Shown: positions 1 to 8,362 of the stretch, in pieces
Layout: each line of letters begins with the position of its first letter
Position numbering within the stretch: the first letter of the stretch is position 1
NCBI GenBank assembly: GCA_025965975.1
Contig: JAOPVX010000125.1
Location: 1 to 48,267 of the forward strand
Length of the DNA: 48,267 nucleotides
Origin: Mycobacterium sp.
GTDB taxonomy: Bacteria > Actinomycetota > Actinomycetes > Mycobacteriales > Mycobacteriaceae
Direction: 5' to 3'
Position numbers and translations under genes: made by a program
Notes under the pieces: model-generated
Told to the model about the DNA's origin: nothing
Seen by the model: the letters and a program-made list of their open reading frames with translations, nothing else
Database searches by the model: none

Positions 1-6
1 CGATCT

Positions 7-166
7 ATGAGCGCTCGCGCGAAGAGCCGAGAACAGCGATGAGCGCTCGCGCGAAGAGCCGAGAACAGCGATGAGCGCTCGCGCGAAGAGCCGAGAACAG
101 CGATGAGCGCTCGCGCGAAGAGCCGAGCGCAGCGATGAGCGCTCGCGCGAAGAGCAACGAGCCGCG
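7..166 (+). repeat. Five tandem 32-bp units encoding overlapping mini-ORFs
   Basis: Units begin at 7, 39, 71, 103 and 135, an exact 32-bp period. Each starts ATGAGCGCT and reads as an 11-codon ORF whose TGA overlaps the next ATG by four bases (ATGA). The peptides are MSARAKSREQR three times, MSARAKSRAQR and MSARAKSNEPR. The last mini-ORF stops in the GTGA at 167-170, which is also the start of the CoA-transferase gene. The first ATGA (7-10) probably holds the stop of an upstream gene outside the window. The layout resembles mycobacterial MIRU elements, where small ORFs overlap at their ends. Whether the peptides are made is unknown. Confidence 0.9.
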
Positions 167-1357
167 GTGACAGAGCCTTTCAACAGGTCCGGGTTCGCCG
201 CTGCACTACGGGCTCAACTGCGGCCGGGCATGACGGTTGCGCTCGGTGACGGCGTCGGCGCATTGCGATGTCTCGATGACGGCACATCGGTTGGGGCGGT
301 CGTCTCGGCGGTCGCCCGCGACGTCGGTTCGGTGCGGCTGGTACTGGGCTGGGTACCCACCTCGCTCGACGGGGTCGAGGCCGACGCCTTCGCCGAGATC
401 GTCGCGTTGATGCCGGGTTGGGGCGTGCGGAAGGTGTTGCTCAGCCCGACAGCACGTTTCGTGCCGACCCGGCTCAGCGGAATACCCCCGCTGCTGACCG
501 GGGTGCTGCGTCCCGACGTGCTCGTCACCCGGGTCGCCGAACGGGGCGGCCGACTGCATTTCGGCACCGAGGTCTCCTGGCAGCGCGGACTCGTCGACGC
601 CGGCGTGCCGGTGCTCGCCGTCCTCGACGACACCTCGCCGTGCGCCGATGCGGGTCCGCCGCTGGATCCCGGCGTCGTGCAGGTTTCCGGTCGCAGCAGC
701 GAGGGACCGGCGTGCATGCCGCAGAAGGACCCCGAACCCGTCCACGACGCGCTCGCCGACGCGGTGCTGCGGTTCGTGCCCGAGGGCGCGCGACTGCAGT
801 ACGGGCCCGGGCAACTCGGCACCGCCCTGCTGCGGCGAACGACGGTACCGCTTCGCATCGACACCGGCTTGCTCACCGACGCCGTGGTCGACATGGACAA
901 ACACGGGATGCTGATCGACATGCCTTCGGCCACTTACCTGTTCGGCACCGAGGAGCTGTATGACTGGGCGGACGGCAAGCCGATACTGCGGGGCATCGAT
1001 TACACCCACGACCTCACCCGGCTTGCTAGCCGCGAGCCGTTCGTCGCGGTCAACACCGCCATCGAGATCGACCCGTTCGGGCAGGTCAACGTCGAAGGCC
1101 GCGGCGAGAAAGTGGTCGGCGGCATCGGCGGGCATCCCGACTACTGCGCGGCGGCCCGGATGAGCCACGGCGGGCTGTCGATCATCGCGGTCCGGTCGAC
1201 GGTCAACGGGCACTCGCCGCTGGTCGACCAGTTGAGCCGGCCGGCGTCCACCCCCGCCCACGACGTCGACCTGATCGTCACCGAGTCCGGCCACGCGGAC
1301 CTGCGCGGCGCGGACTGGTCGCAGCGACGACGCCTCATCACCACACTGTTTCAGTAA
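167..1357 (+). CDS. Acetyl-CoA hydrolase/CoA-transferase family protein
   Basis: This 396-residue protein resembles the acetyl-CoA hydrolase/4-hydroxybutyrate CoA-transferase family, which moves CoA between carboxylic acids or hydrolyses acyl-CoA in the cytoplasm. Family-like stretches are GLLTDAVVDM (about 234-243), VNTAIEIDPFGQVN (295-308) and the glycine-rich GGIGGHPDY (318-326) followed by SHGGLSI. Members are usually nearer 430 residues, so this one is slightly short but has both halves. The GTG start is set by the GTGA overlap with the last mini-ORF of the repeat array, and no other Shine-Dalgarno is obvious. An SDR gene follows 8 nt later, so the two are probably co-transcribed. The acid substrate cannot be read from sequence. 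Confidence 0.8.
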   Translation: MTEPFNRSGFAAALRAQLRPGMTVALGDGVGALRCLDDGTSVGAVVSAVARDVGSVRLVLGWVPTSLDGVEADAFAEIVALMPGWGVRKVLLSPTARFVPTRLSGIPPLLTGVLRPDVLVTRVAERGGRLHFGTEVSWQRGLVDAGVPVLAVLDDTSPCADAGPPLDPGVVQVSGRSSEGPACMPQKDPEPVHDALADAVLRFVPEGARLQYGPGQLGTALLRRTTVPLRIDTGLLTDAVVDMDKHGMLIDMPSATYLFGTEELYDWADGKPILRGIDYTHDLTRLASREPFVAVNTAIEIDPFGQVNVEGRGEKVVGGIGGHPDYCAAARMSHGGLSIIAVRSTVNGHSPLVDQLSRPASTPAHDVDLIVTESGHADLRGADWSQRRRLITTLFQ

Positions 1358-1365
1358 GGAGCGCA

Positions 1366-2277
1366 ATGGCTTCACCACTTTCCGGACGGGTCGTCCTGGT
1401 CACCGGCGGCGGGCGCGGCATCGGGCGCGGCCACTGCCTGGCGCTGTCCGCCCATGGTGCCTCGGTCGTCGTCAACGACCCCGGTGTGAGTCGCGACGGA
1501 ACGGCCGGCGACGGGGCGGGCCCCGCCGCCGACGTGGTCACCGAGATCGAGGCGGCAGGCGGCAAGGCAGTCGCACACACCGGTTCGGTGTCGTCCTGGG
1601 ACGACGTCGGCGACATGATCAAGACGGCGGTCGAGACGTTCGGGACGCTCACGGGCGTGGTGAACAACGCGGGCATCGTTCGTGACTCGATGGTGGCCAC
1701 GTCCACCGAGGCCGACTGGGATGCGGTGATCGCGGTTCACCTCAAGGGCACATTCGCGGTCACCAAGCATGCCTGCGAGTACTGGCGCGCACAGTCGAAG
1801 GCGGCCAATCAGATCGACGCGCGCATCGTGAACACCGTGTCGGGCGCGGGACTGTGGGGCAATGTCGGCCAGAGCGCCTACGGCGCCGCCAAGGCCGCGA
1901 TCGCCAACCTGACCGTCGTCACCGCGATGGAGGCGAGCCGCTACGGGGTTGCGGTGAATGCGATTTCGCCGCTGGCGGTCACCCGGATCAGCGAGGACTT
2001 CTTCAGCGGCGAGAAGTCCGACGACCCTGCGCTTGACCCCGCGCGCAGTTCGCAGGTGGTGGCGTGGCTGCAGTCGCCGGAGTCGTCCTGGCTGACCGGC
2101 CAGATCCTGCGCGTCAACGGGCACACCCTGAGCCGGATCGAGGGCTTCGCCGAAGCGCCAGCCCGCTACCACGCCAAAGACGATGCTTCGCTGCAGTTCT
2201 CCGAGATCGGCCAGGCGGTGAGCTGGCTGTACGGCACATCGCCGCGCGGCCTCGCCGGCCCGTTGCCGACGACCTAG
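1366..2277 (+). CDS. SDR-family oxidoreductase (FabG/HSD17B4-like)
   Basis: A 303-residue classical short-chain dehydrogenase/reductase. It has the NAD(P)-binding TGGGRGIG motif (13-20), NNAG (100-103), a catalytic serine near 159 and YxxxK at Tyr172/Lys176. The insertion after the first beta strand (NDPGVSRDG) is typical of the larger FabG-like or multifunctional-enzyme type 3-hydroxyacyl-CoA dehydrogenases, so oxidation of a 3-hydroxyacyl-CoA is a reasonable inference. AAGGAG at 1356-1361 lies 4 nt before the ATG. The stop overlaps by 4 bp the stop of the convergent VOC gene, leaving no room for an intergenic terminator. Confidence 0.85.
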   Translation: MASPLSGRVVLVTGGGRGIGRGHCLALSAHGASVVVNDPGVSRDGTAGDGAGPAADVVTEIEAAGGKAVAHTGSVSSWDDVGDMIKTAVETFGTLTGVVNNAGIVRDSMVATSTEADWDAVIAVHLKGTFAVTKHACEYWRAQSKAANQIDARIVNTVSGAGLWGNVGQSAYGAAKAAIANLTVVTAMEASRYGVAVNAISPLAVTRISEDFFSGEKSDDPALDPARSSQVVAWLQSPESSWLTGQILRVNGHTLSRIEGFAEAPARYHAKDDASLQFSEIGQAVSWLYGTSPRGLAGPLPTT

Positions 2278-3221
2278 CGGGTGAAGTACTTCAGCGGGCG
2301 TTCGACGAACTCGAAGACCACCCCGTCGGGTGAGCGCAGGAACGCGATGTAGAGGCCCTCGATCTTGGTGCCCGGCAGCGGGCACCAGACCGGATCACCC
2401 ATCACCTCAACGGAATCCGGCACCGCGGCGAGCGCCTTCTCAGTGTCCTCCACCCGCATCGCACACCGGTACAGTCCCTGGTGATTACCACCCCATGGCA
2501 CCGGATCCTGGTGTCGCGTGTCGGGATGCGCCACGACGGTGAGGCTGAACTGATGGGCGTCCTCGGGTACCGCGTATCGCGACACCACGCATTCCACCCC
2601 ATAGGCCGGTCCACCCGGATCCAGCTGGTCGCCGGCGACGTCGACCAGCGTCGGCGGTTGCACCTCGACGAAGCCAATCGCGGTCAGGAACTCCCCGGTC
2701 GCGATGGCATCGATGGCCGCGATACGGACTCCGCCGAACAACGCCCCGCCGGACGCATCTCCGCCAGTAGTCTCCGCGAGTTCGATGACCACGCCGTCGG
2801 GATCGGTCGCCAGCACCGATTTGGTCCCGGAGATCAGACCGTCGACGGGTTCGCCGACCGTGACACCCGCATCGCGCAGTTTGGCGGCGGTGCCGGTGAG
2901 GTCGGCCACGGTCATCAAGGTCGACCGGATGCCGGGGCGTGCCGGATCGCTGCTGGGGTCGCGCTTCAGCGTCGGATTGTGGTACTCGATCGCCTCCAGC
3001 GCACAGCCGCCTCGTCCACCCCGCGAGTCGTAGAGAAACGACGTCTCACAGTAGGTTTCGCCGTCGAGCCCGAGAATTGAACCATTCGTTGCTACTTCGG
3101 GGTCTGTGCGCATCCGCGCGGACAGCCCCAGCTTGCCCGCGTACAGCTCTTCGGTCGCGTCCAGCGATTCGCAGTTCAGGTTGACGTGCAGGAACCGCCG
3201 GGCCAGGTCCTGCGATCCCAC
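2274..3221 (-). CDS. Two-module VOC (glyoxalase/extradiol-dioxygenase superfamily) protein
   Basis: 315 residues with two vicinal-oxygen-chelate modules. The N-terminal one begins RRFLHVNLNCESLDATEELYAG and ends near DPDGVVIELAE. The C-terminal one contains GNHQGLYRCAMRV and ends SPDGVVFEFVERP. The histidines in HVNL and NHQG and the glutamates in VIELAE and VFEFVE are the usual metal-ligand positions. Possible activities include dioxygenase, isomerase or epimerase; none can be chosen here. The GTG start at 3221 shares one base with the upstream CoA-transferase stop (TAGTG), which fits translational coupling. An in-frame reading that continues upstream exists but runs through the CoA-transferase gene in another frame and was not used. 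Confidence 0.8.
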   Translation of the reverse strand: MGSQDLARRFLHVNLNCESLDATEELYAGKLGLSARMRTDPEVATNGSILGLDGETYCETSFLYDSRGGRGGCALEAIEYHNPTLKRDPSSDPARPGIRSTLMTVADLTGTAAKLRDAGVTVGEPVDGLISGTKSVLATDPDGVVIELAETTGGDASGGALFGGVRIAAIDAIATGEFLTAIGFVEVQPPTLVDVAGDQLDPGGPAYGVECVVSRYAVPEDAHQFSLTVVAHPDTRHQDPVPWGGNHQGLYRCAMRVEDTEKALAAVPDSVEVMGDPVWCPLPGTKIEGLYIAFLRSPDGVVFEFVERPLKYFTR

Positions 3222-4432
3222 TACAGCACAACCGAATTGATCTTGAACTCGATGATCTCGTCCTCGCGGTAACCCAGTTCGGCCAGGAGCGCATCGGTGT
3301 GTTCTCCGTGGCCTGGGGCGCAGCTCAGGTCCAGCGGCGTCTCGTCGAACTGCACCGGGCTGGCGGCCAGGGCGAACTCGTTGTTGTTGGCATCCGTAAC
3401 CCGAGGCAGGTATCCATTGGCGATCGCCTGCGGGTCGGCGTGCACCTCGTGTGCGGTGTGCATGACGTCCCACACCCCGTCGAAGCCTTCGAATGCCTTC
3501 TCCCAGTGGGAAAGATCCTCGGATGCGAAGCTGCGGCGCAACTCGGCGATGCACTCCACGCGATTGCCGAAACGCACCGCGGCACTGGCGAACCGCTCGT
3601 CGTCGATCAGATCGGGGCGACCAAGGCGCTTGCAGAAGTCGGCCCAGAACCGGTCGGCCTGCAACAACACGAACGCGATGAACCGGTCGTCGCGGGTCTT
3701 GTAGATGCTGGCCACGGGGTTGGGCATCTCGTCGAGGTTGAACTTCGGAATGTCCTGACCCGTCACGCCCGAGCCAACGATGTCGGGGCCCAATTGCCAG
3801 ATCGCCGCGTTGAGCAGGGAGACGTCCACCACCGACGGCTCGCCGGTGCGCTCCCGCTTCACCAGCGCCGCGGCGATGCCGCCTGCGATCGCCAACCCGC
3901 CGTAGGAGTCGCCGAACGCGGGCCGCTGAATCGGCGGGTACGAACCGTCGCCCGCGGAGTAGGCGTCGCCGATGCCGCCGCGGGCCCAGTACGCCGCGAG
4001 GTCGAAGCCGCCCTGCGACGCCAGGTCGCCCTTGGTGCCGTAGCCGTGCCCGCGGGCATAGATGATCTTGGGGTTGCGCGCGCGCACCTGCTCGACATCG
4101 ATGCCCATCCGCCGGCGCGAATCCGGCAGCAGGTTGGTGACGAACACGTCGGCCGTCTCGAGCAGCTTCATCAGCAGCTCCAGTCCTTCTGGGGTGGAGG
4201 TGTCCAGACCGATGCTGCGCTTGCCGCGGTTGGGCTGTTCGACGAAGTGGTTGACGCCACCGGCACCGGTGACGATGCCCGAGCTGATGAGGCCGCGTTG
4301 GGGATCGCCCGTCTCCGGGTGCTCGATCTTGATGACGTCGGCGCCCCAGTCGGCGAGCACGGCACCGGCTGCGGGCACAAACGTCCACGCCGCCAATTCG
4401 ACGACACGGATGCCGCTGAGGATGTCGGTCAC
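3221..4432 (-). CDS. CaiB/BaiF (class III) CoA-transferase
   Basis: 403 residues, typical for class III CoA-transferases, which move CoA between acids through an aspartyl intermediate. The N-terminal family signature VELAAWTFVPAAGAVLADWG is clear, and the predicted catalytic Asp is D144 in GGFDLAAYWARGG. It starts with GTG in a GTGA overlap with the aldehyde dehydrogenase stop. It is the middle gene of an ALDH, CoA-transferase, VOC operon, so the acid formed by the ALDH could be loaded with CoA here. A paralogue with the same N-terminal signature lies at 39946-41175. Confidence 0.9.
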   Translation of the reverse strand: MTDILSGIRVVELAAWTFVPAAGAVLADWGADVIKIEHPETGDPQRGLISSGIVTGAGGVNHFVEQPNRGKRSIGLDTSTPEGLELLMKLLETADVFVTNLLPDSRRRMGIDVEQVRARNPKIIYARGHGYGTKGDLASQGGFDLAAYWARGGIGDAYSAGDGSYPPIQRPAFGDSYGGLAIAGGIAAALVKRERTGEPSVVDVSLLNAAIWQLGPDIVGSGVTGQDIPKFNLDEMPNPVASIYKTRDDRFIAFVLLQADRFWADFCKRLGRPDLIDDERFASAAVRFGNRVECIAELRRSFASEDLSHWEKAFEGFDGVWDVMHTAHEVHADPQAIANGYLPRVTDANNNEFALAASPVQFDETPLDLSCAPGHGEHTDALLAELGYREDEIIEFKINSVVL

Positions 4433-5922
4433 AGGGGGTAGCCGATCGTCTTGGTCTGCAGGTGCTGCTCGAAGCCCTCGATGCCGTTCTGCCTGCCGAT
4501 ACCGCTCATCTTGTACCCACCGAACGGAGCGTCCGCGCCGTAGTACATGCCGCTGTTGATCATCAGCGAGCCGGTGCGGATGCGGCGGGCGACGGCCATG
4601 GCGCGCTCGTTGCTGCCCATGATTCCGCCGGCCAGGCCGTAAGTGGAGTTGTTCGCCATCTCGACCGCACCGTCGTCGCCGCCGTCGTAGGGCGTGATGG
4701 ACAGCACCGGCCCGAAGACCTCCTCGTGGAAGATCGTGTGGTTCGGTGCGACGTCCGCCACGACGGTCGGTGCCACGAAGTACCCGCGGTCAAGGCCTTC
4801 GGGCACACCGCCGCCGACGGTGACGCGGCCGCCGTCGCGCTTGGCGATCTCGATGTAGTTCAGCACGCGGTCCCGCTGCTTCGCGGACACCAGCGGCCCG
4901 CAGAAGGTGTTCGGGTCGGCCGGGTTACCCACGCTGAGGGCGCCGAATGTCGCCGTCGCGACCTCGACGGCCTTGTCGTAGTGCGAGCGCGGTACCAGCA
5001 TCCGAGTGGCCAGCGCACAGCCCTGACCGGAATGCATCAGCGCGCCGATACAGCCGGGTAGCGCCATGTCCATGTCGGCGTCGTCGAGCAGGAGATATGC
5101 CGACTTGCCGCCGAGCTCGAGCATGTTGCGCTTCATGGTGTCCCCGGACAGCCGCTGGATGAGCTTGCCGACCGCCGTCGAACCGGTGAACGAGACCATG
5201 TCGGTCCGCGGATCGGTGGCGAGTACCTGGGCGATGTCGTTGTTCGACGTTGGGACGATGTTGACGACGCCCGCGGGGATGTCGGTCTTCTCGGCGATGA
5301 TCCGGCCCCACCGCAGCGCGCTCCATGGGGTCTCGATGGCCGGCTTGAGCACCATCGTGTTTCCGGTGGCTAGGATCTGGCCCATCTTGTTGCTGATGAT
5401 CTCGAACGGGAAGTTCCACGGCGTGATCGCCCCAACGACACCCATGGGTTCCTTGACCACGACGCGGTTGTACGGGACGCCCATCTTGGCGTCCTGGTCG
5501 AGCATCCGCTCCCATGGGAACGTCGAGATCAGCTCCGCGGGGTACCGGATGGCGTCGGCCAGCGGCCACTCCAGCTGCGCGATGTAGGTCATCCCCACCG
5601 TCGCACCGACTTCGGCGATCAGCTCGGCGCGGATTTGTTCTTTTTCCTCCTGCAGCGCGTTGTGTAACTGTTCCAGGCAGTGCTGGCGGTAGTCGTGGTT
5701 GGTCGACCAGTCGGTGGTGTCGAAGGCACGCCGGGCGGCGGCGATCGCCTCCTCCATGTCCTCGGCACTGGCGTCGGTGGCGACCCCGAGCACTTCTTCG
5801 GTGGCGGGGTTGATGTTGTCGGCGGTCTGGCCGGTCGACGACGCGCGCAGCAGGCCGTCGATGTAAAGGCGGGATTCGGGGTTGAATGAAACGGTGGTTG
5901 GGGCGAGCGGTGATGCCGTCAT
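4429..5922 (-). CDS. NAD(P)-dependent aldehyde dehydrogenase
   Basis: 497 residues, normal ALDH-superfamily length, oxidising an aldehyde to a carboxylate in the cytoplasm. Key residues are present: Asn170 in TPWNFPFE, Lys193 in VLKPA, the FTGST nucleotide loop (245-249), general-base Glu269 in LELGGK and nucleophile Cys302 in SGQGC. The C-terminal PFGGYKMSGIGR motif is intact. It is the first gene of the minus-strand operon and is divergent from the acyl-CoA dehydrogenase at 6036, so both depend on the 113-bp region between them. Confidence 0.93.
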   Translation of the reverse strand: MTASPLAPTTVSFNPESRLYIDGLLRASSTGQTADNINPATEEVLGVATDASAEDMEEAIAAARRAFDTTDWSTNHDYRQHCLEQLHNALQEEKEQIRAELIAEVGATVGMTYIAQLEWPLADAIRYPAELISTFPWERMLDQDAKMGVPYNRVVVKEPMGVVGAITPWNFPFEIISNKMGQILATGNTMVLKPAIETPWSALRWGRIIAEKTDIPAGVVNIVPTSNNDIAQVLATDPRTDMVSFTGSTAVGKLIQRLSGDTMKRNMLELGGKSAYLLLDDADMDMALPGCIGALMHSGQGCALATRMLVPRSHYDKAVEVATATFGALSVGNPADPNTFCGPLVSAKQRDRVLNYIEIAKRDGGRVTVGGGVPEGLDRGYFVAPTVVADVAPNHTIFHEEVFGPVLSITPYDGGDDGAVEMANNSTYGLAGGIMGSNERAMAVARRIRTGSLMINSGMYYGADAPFGGYKMSGIGRQNGIEGFEQHLQTKTIGYPL

Positions 5923-5969
5923 TGGCGCTCCCTCTGGCTAAATTGTCGTCGTGGGTTAGTGTACCTGGT

Positions 5970-5984
5970 ATAGATAATTGTTTA
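5970..5984 (+). promoter_or_regulatory. ATAG box 1, candidate operator or extended -10
   Basis: ATAGATAATTGTTTA lies in the divergent region between the ALDH and the acyl-CoA dehydrogenase operon. It matches the pattern ATAGTTA-NNT-GATTT also found at 9572, 14913 and 19770, each upstream of a plus-strand operon. The ATAG part could belong to a -10 element. The shared 3' half suggests a protein site as well. Confidence 0.4.
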
Positions 5985-6035
5985 GCGGATTCCCTCGGGC
6001 CAGCGGAATCCTCCGAACGACGAAAGGGGTGCCTG

Positions 6036-7292
6036 TTGTCAGCCCCTGTCGACGACGCCGTGAACGCTAGCCGCCGGCGCGAATACGTGTCGCAGATCGC
6101 GACATACCGCGAGGATTTCCGGCGCTATCTGCGCGACCTGGACTGGGCCGACGAGTGGCGCAACGCGTCCTTTGACAACACCGAGGACGAGCTGGCGTAC
6201 CACGCCGTCGTGCTGTCCCGCATGTATGAGGCCGGGTGGAACCGCTACGGCTGGCCGGAGCAGGCAGGCGGCTTCGGAGGAACCGAGATTCACCGGGCGG
6301 TGTATTTCGAGGAACTCGCCGCGGCGATGCTGCCGGTGCCAGAGCAGCACTGGACACTCGAGGTGCTCGGACCGGCCGTCATCAAGTACGCGCCCGAACT
6401 CGCCGAACGATATCTGCCCAACTACATGCGCGGTGACGAGTGGTGGGGGCAGTGCTTCTCCGAGCCGGAATCAGGCAGCGACCTGGCAGCGCTGCGTTGC
6501 CGCGCCGTTGACGACGGCGCAGGCGGGTTCGTCCTCAACGGGCAGAAGATCTGGACCAGCCAGGGTCCCACCGCGACGAGGTTTCTTGCCCTGGTCCGTA
6601 CCGGCACCCCGGAAAGCCGTCACCGGGGCTTGAGCACACTCCTGGTTGACGCCGACAGCCCCGGCGTGACGGTGCGACCGATCGCGCTCGCCAGCGGTCG
6701 TCGCGAGTTGGCCGAGGTGTTCTTCGACGACGTCCGCGTGCCGCGGGAACGGCTGATCGGCGACGCCGACGGGGGCTGGGCCGTCGTGATGCACCTGATG
6801 CAGTACGAGCGCGGGATGTACGGCTACGCCACGCTGACGAAGGCGCTGACCGAGCTGAGCTGGCTGCGCGAAGAGATGGCCGTGCACGGTTCGTCTTCTG
6901 CCGGTAGGCACCGCTTCGCCCAGATCTACGTTGCGGTGCTGGCCGCGCAGGCGCGTGCCGCGACCACGGTCCGTGCGCTCGCGGACGGCCGGGCGGTCGG
7001 TCCGAACAGCAGCGTCGACAAGTTGCTGTTCGCGAAGGCCGAGAAGGACATCAACGATCTCATCCTTGACACCCGACGCGACTGGATGATCACCGGAGCC
7101 GCTCCGGCGGCGACATCCAGCTCCGGGGTGGGCGGCGGCGGCAGTGGGGTGGGCGGCAGCAGCAAGGAACTCGATGCCGTCCGGGCGAAGTGGTGGTACA
7201 CCCGCGCCGCGACGATCATGGGCGGCAGTGCCGAGGTCCAGCGCGGCATCATCGCCGACCATCTGCTGGGGCTGCCCAAGGAAAAGAGATGA
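6036..7292 (+). CDS. Acyl-CoA dehydrogenase (FadE-like), large subunit type
   Basis: 418 residues of the acyl-CoA dehydrogenase fold, an FAD enzyme that introduces the alpha-beta double bond into an acyl-CoA. Family segments include CFSEPESGSDLAAL, LNGQKIWTSQGP, VFFDDVRVPRERLIG and the C-terminal TIMGGSAEVQRGII. TTG at 6036 is chosen because GAAAGGGG (6022-6029) is well spaced before it and the alignable sequence begins here. An unusual Gly/Ser-rich insertion sits at about residues 356-378. The stop lies in the ATGA that begins a two-unit mini-ORF repeat leading into a shorter partner gene. Together the genes resemble the heteromeric FadE pairs of sterol side-chain degradation. Confidence 0.88.
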   Translation: MSAPVDDAVNASRRREYVSQIATYREDFRRYLRDLDWADEWRNASFDNTEDELAYHAVVLSRMYEAGWNRYGWPEQAGGFGGTEIHRAVYFEELAAAMLPVPEQHWTLEVLGPAVIKYAPELAERYLPNYMRGDEWWGQCFSEPESGSDLAALRCRAVDDGAGGFVLNGQKIWTSQGPTATRFLALVRTGTPESRHRGLSTLLVDADSPGVTVRPIALASGRRELAEVFFDDVRVPRERLIGDADGGWAVVMHLMQYERGMYGYATLTKALTELSWLREEMAVHGSSSAGRHRFAQIYVAVLAAQARAATTVRALADGRAVGPNSSVDKLLFAKAEKDINDLILDTRRDWMITGAAPAATSSSGVGGGGSGVGGSSKELDAVRAKWWYTRAATIMGGSAEVQRGIIADHLLGLPKEKR

Positions 7293-7352
7293 GCGCTTGC
7301 GCGAAGAGCAGAGGGCCAAGATGAGCGCTTGCGCGAAGAGCAGAGGGCCAAG
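7289..7352 (+). repeat. Two tandem 32-bp units with overlapping mini-ORFs
   Basis: Two identical units begin at 7289 and 7321 and read MSACAKSRGPR with ATGA stop-start overlaps. The first ATGA carries the stop of the upstream acyl-CoA dehydrogenase. The last provides ATG 7353 of the next gene, which itself begins ATGAGCGCC. The unit is clearly related to the array at 7-166 (shared ATGAGCGCT, then GCGCGAAGAGC) but diverges after position 21. It forms a termination-reinitiation chain between the two presumed subunits. Confidence 0.88.
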
Positions 7353-8348
7353 ATGAGCGCCGCAGTGACCGATGAATCGTGGCCGATGGTCGAAGAGGCC
7401 GTCTTCAGGTTGTTCGACCAGATCGCGGGCAAGGGAGCAGACGAGCACACCGCGGTCGGTCCGCCCCTCGCCGATCTCGGTTGGTCGGACATCGAGGCGG
7501 AGTATCCGATAGAGGCGTGCGAGTTGCTCTTTCGCGCCCAGGGCCGCTCGCTGGCGCAGACGGACTGCCTCAGCACGGTGATGCTGGCCGAGTTGAGCCC
7601 GCTGCTGGACGGCCCCGTCGACGGCATCGTGCTGCCCGCAACCGCCGACGGCTATGCGCCGGGGTCCGACGCGCAACGGGTCGCCGGAATAGTGTTGGGG
7701 CCGTTGCCCAGTGCCGGGCGACTCGCCGTCCCGGTATCGGGTCCGATGGCCACGGTATCGCTTGGCGTCGTCGACGCCGACCGGCTGCTCGGCGAAAGGC
7801 TCGACACCTTCGACCCGACCGTGTTCTGGACCCGAGTGAGCGGACCGTTGGTCGGCGACCTCACCGATGCGTCGACCGAATGGGGCCGCGCCATCGCGGC
7901 CGCGCACCGCGCCCTGGCGACGGAACTGGTCGCGCTGGCCGACGAGGCACTGCGCATCGCCGTCGAGCACGTCCGCGTCCGCGTCCAATTCGGTTCTCCC
8001 ATCGGCTCATTCCAGTCACCTCGGCACCTACTGGCTGACGCATCGGCGACCCTGGAAGGCGCCCGCGCACTGCTGGACGAGACATGGCGTTACGGCGGAA
8101 GTCTCTCGGCGATGACCGCGAAGGCAGCCGCAGGCCGCGCCCACCGGGCCATATCGGACGCCGCGCTACAGGTGTGCGGCGCCATCGGACTGACCGCCGA
8201 ACACGATCTCCATCGATACGTCACCCGCGGCTTCCAGATCGACTCGCTCTGTGGATCACATCATCAGCTCGAGGCACTGCTTGCCGAGCGGCTGTTCGAG
8301 ATCTACGCGCCCGGCCGCGCGCTGCCCTCGATCGTCACCTGGGGCTGA
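7353..8348 (+). CDS. Acyl-CoA dehydrogenase-like protein, short partner subunit
   Basis: 331 residues with a weakly conserved N-terminal half and a recognisable C-terminal helical domain: EHVRVRVQFGSPIGSFQSPRHL and CGAIGLTAEHDLHRY. Usual length is about 380, and the middle FAD/substrate motifs of the large subunit (SEPxxGSD, NGxKxW) are missing. This fits the small subunit of an alpha2beta2 FadE such as ChsE1-ChsE2. ATG 7353 is chosen because it directly follows the mini-ORF repeats; a longer in-frame start would lie inside the repeat. The next gene starts 14 nt downstream. Confidence 0.82.
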   Translation: MSAAVTDESWPMVEEAVFRLFDQIAGKGADEHTAVGPPLADLGWSDIEAEYPIEACELLFRAQGRSLAQTDCLSTVMLAELSPLLDGPVDGIVLPATADGYAPGSDAQRVAGIVLGPLPSAGRLAVPVSGPMATVSLGVVDADRLLGERLDTFDPTVFWTRVSGPLVGDLTDASTEWGRAIAAAHRALATELVALADEALRIAVEHVRVRVQFGSPIGSFQSPRHLLADASATLEGARALLDETWRYGGSLSAMTAKAAAGRAHRAISDAALQVCGAIGLTAEHDLHRYVTRGFQIDSLCGSHHQLEALLAERLFEIYAPGRALPSIVTWG

Positions 8349-8362
8349 GAAAGAGGAAACGA

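Noticed and set aside
7-166. CRISPR-like repeat array
   Set aside because: Units are contiguous with no unique spacers and encode overlapping mini-ORFs; no cas genes are present.
206-1378. Long antisense reading frame opposite the CoA-transferase gene
   Set aside because: Arg/His/Asp-rich translation typical of a high-GC shadow; the plus-strand gene has family motifs and a start overlap.
2274-4388. 704-codon minus-strand frame suggesting a fusion ending in the VOC protein
   Set aside because: Its N-terminal half is an out-of-frame reading of the CaiB gene on the same strand; the VOC gene starts at the coupled GTG 3221.
3299-4441. 380-codon plus-strand reading frame opposite the CaiB CoA-transferase
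   Set aside because: No recognisable domain; the minus-strand gene is clearly real.
7329-7352. Upstream in-frame extension of the small acyl-CoA dehydrogenase
   Set aside because: It lies inside the second mini-ORF repeat; ATG 7353 follows the same ATGA pattern.
6471-7988. 505-codon antisense frame across two acyl-CoA dehydrogenase genes
   Set aside because: Shadow translation without domains, crossing the mini-ORF repeat.
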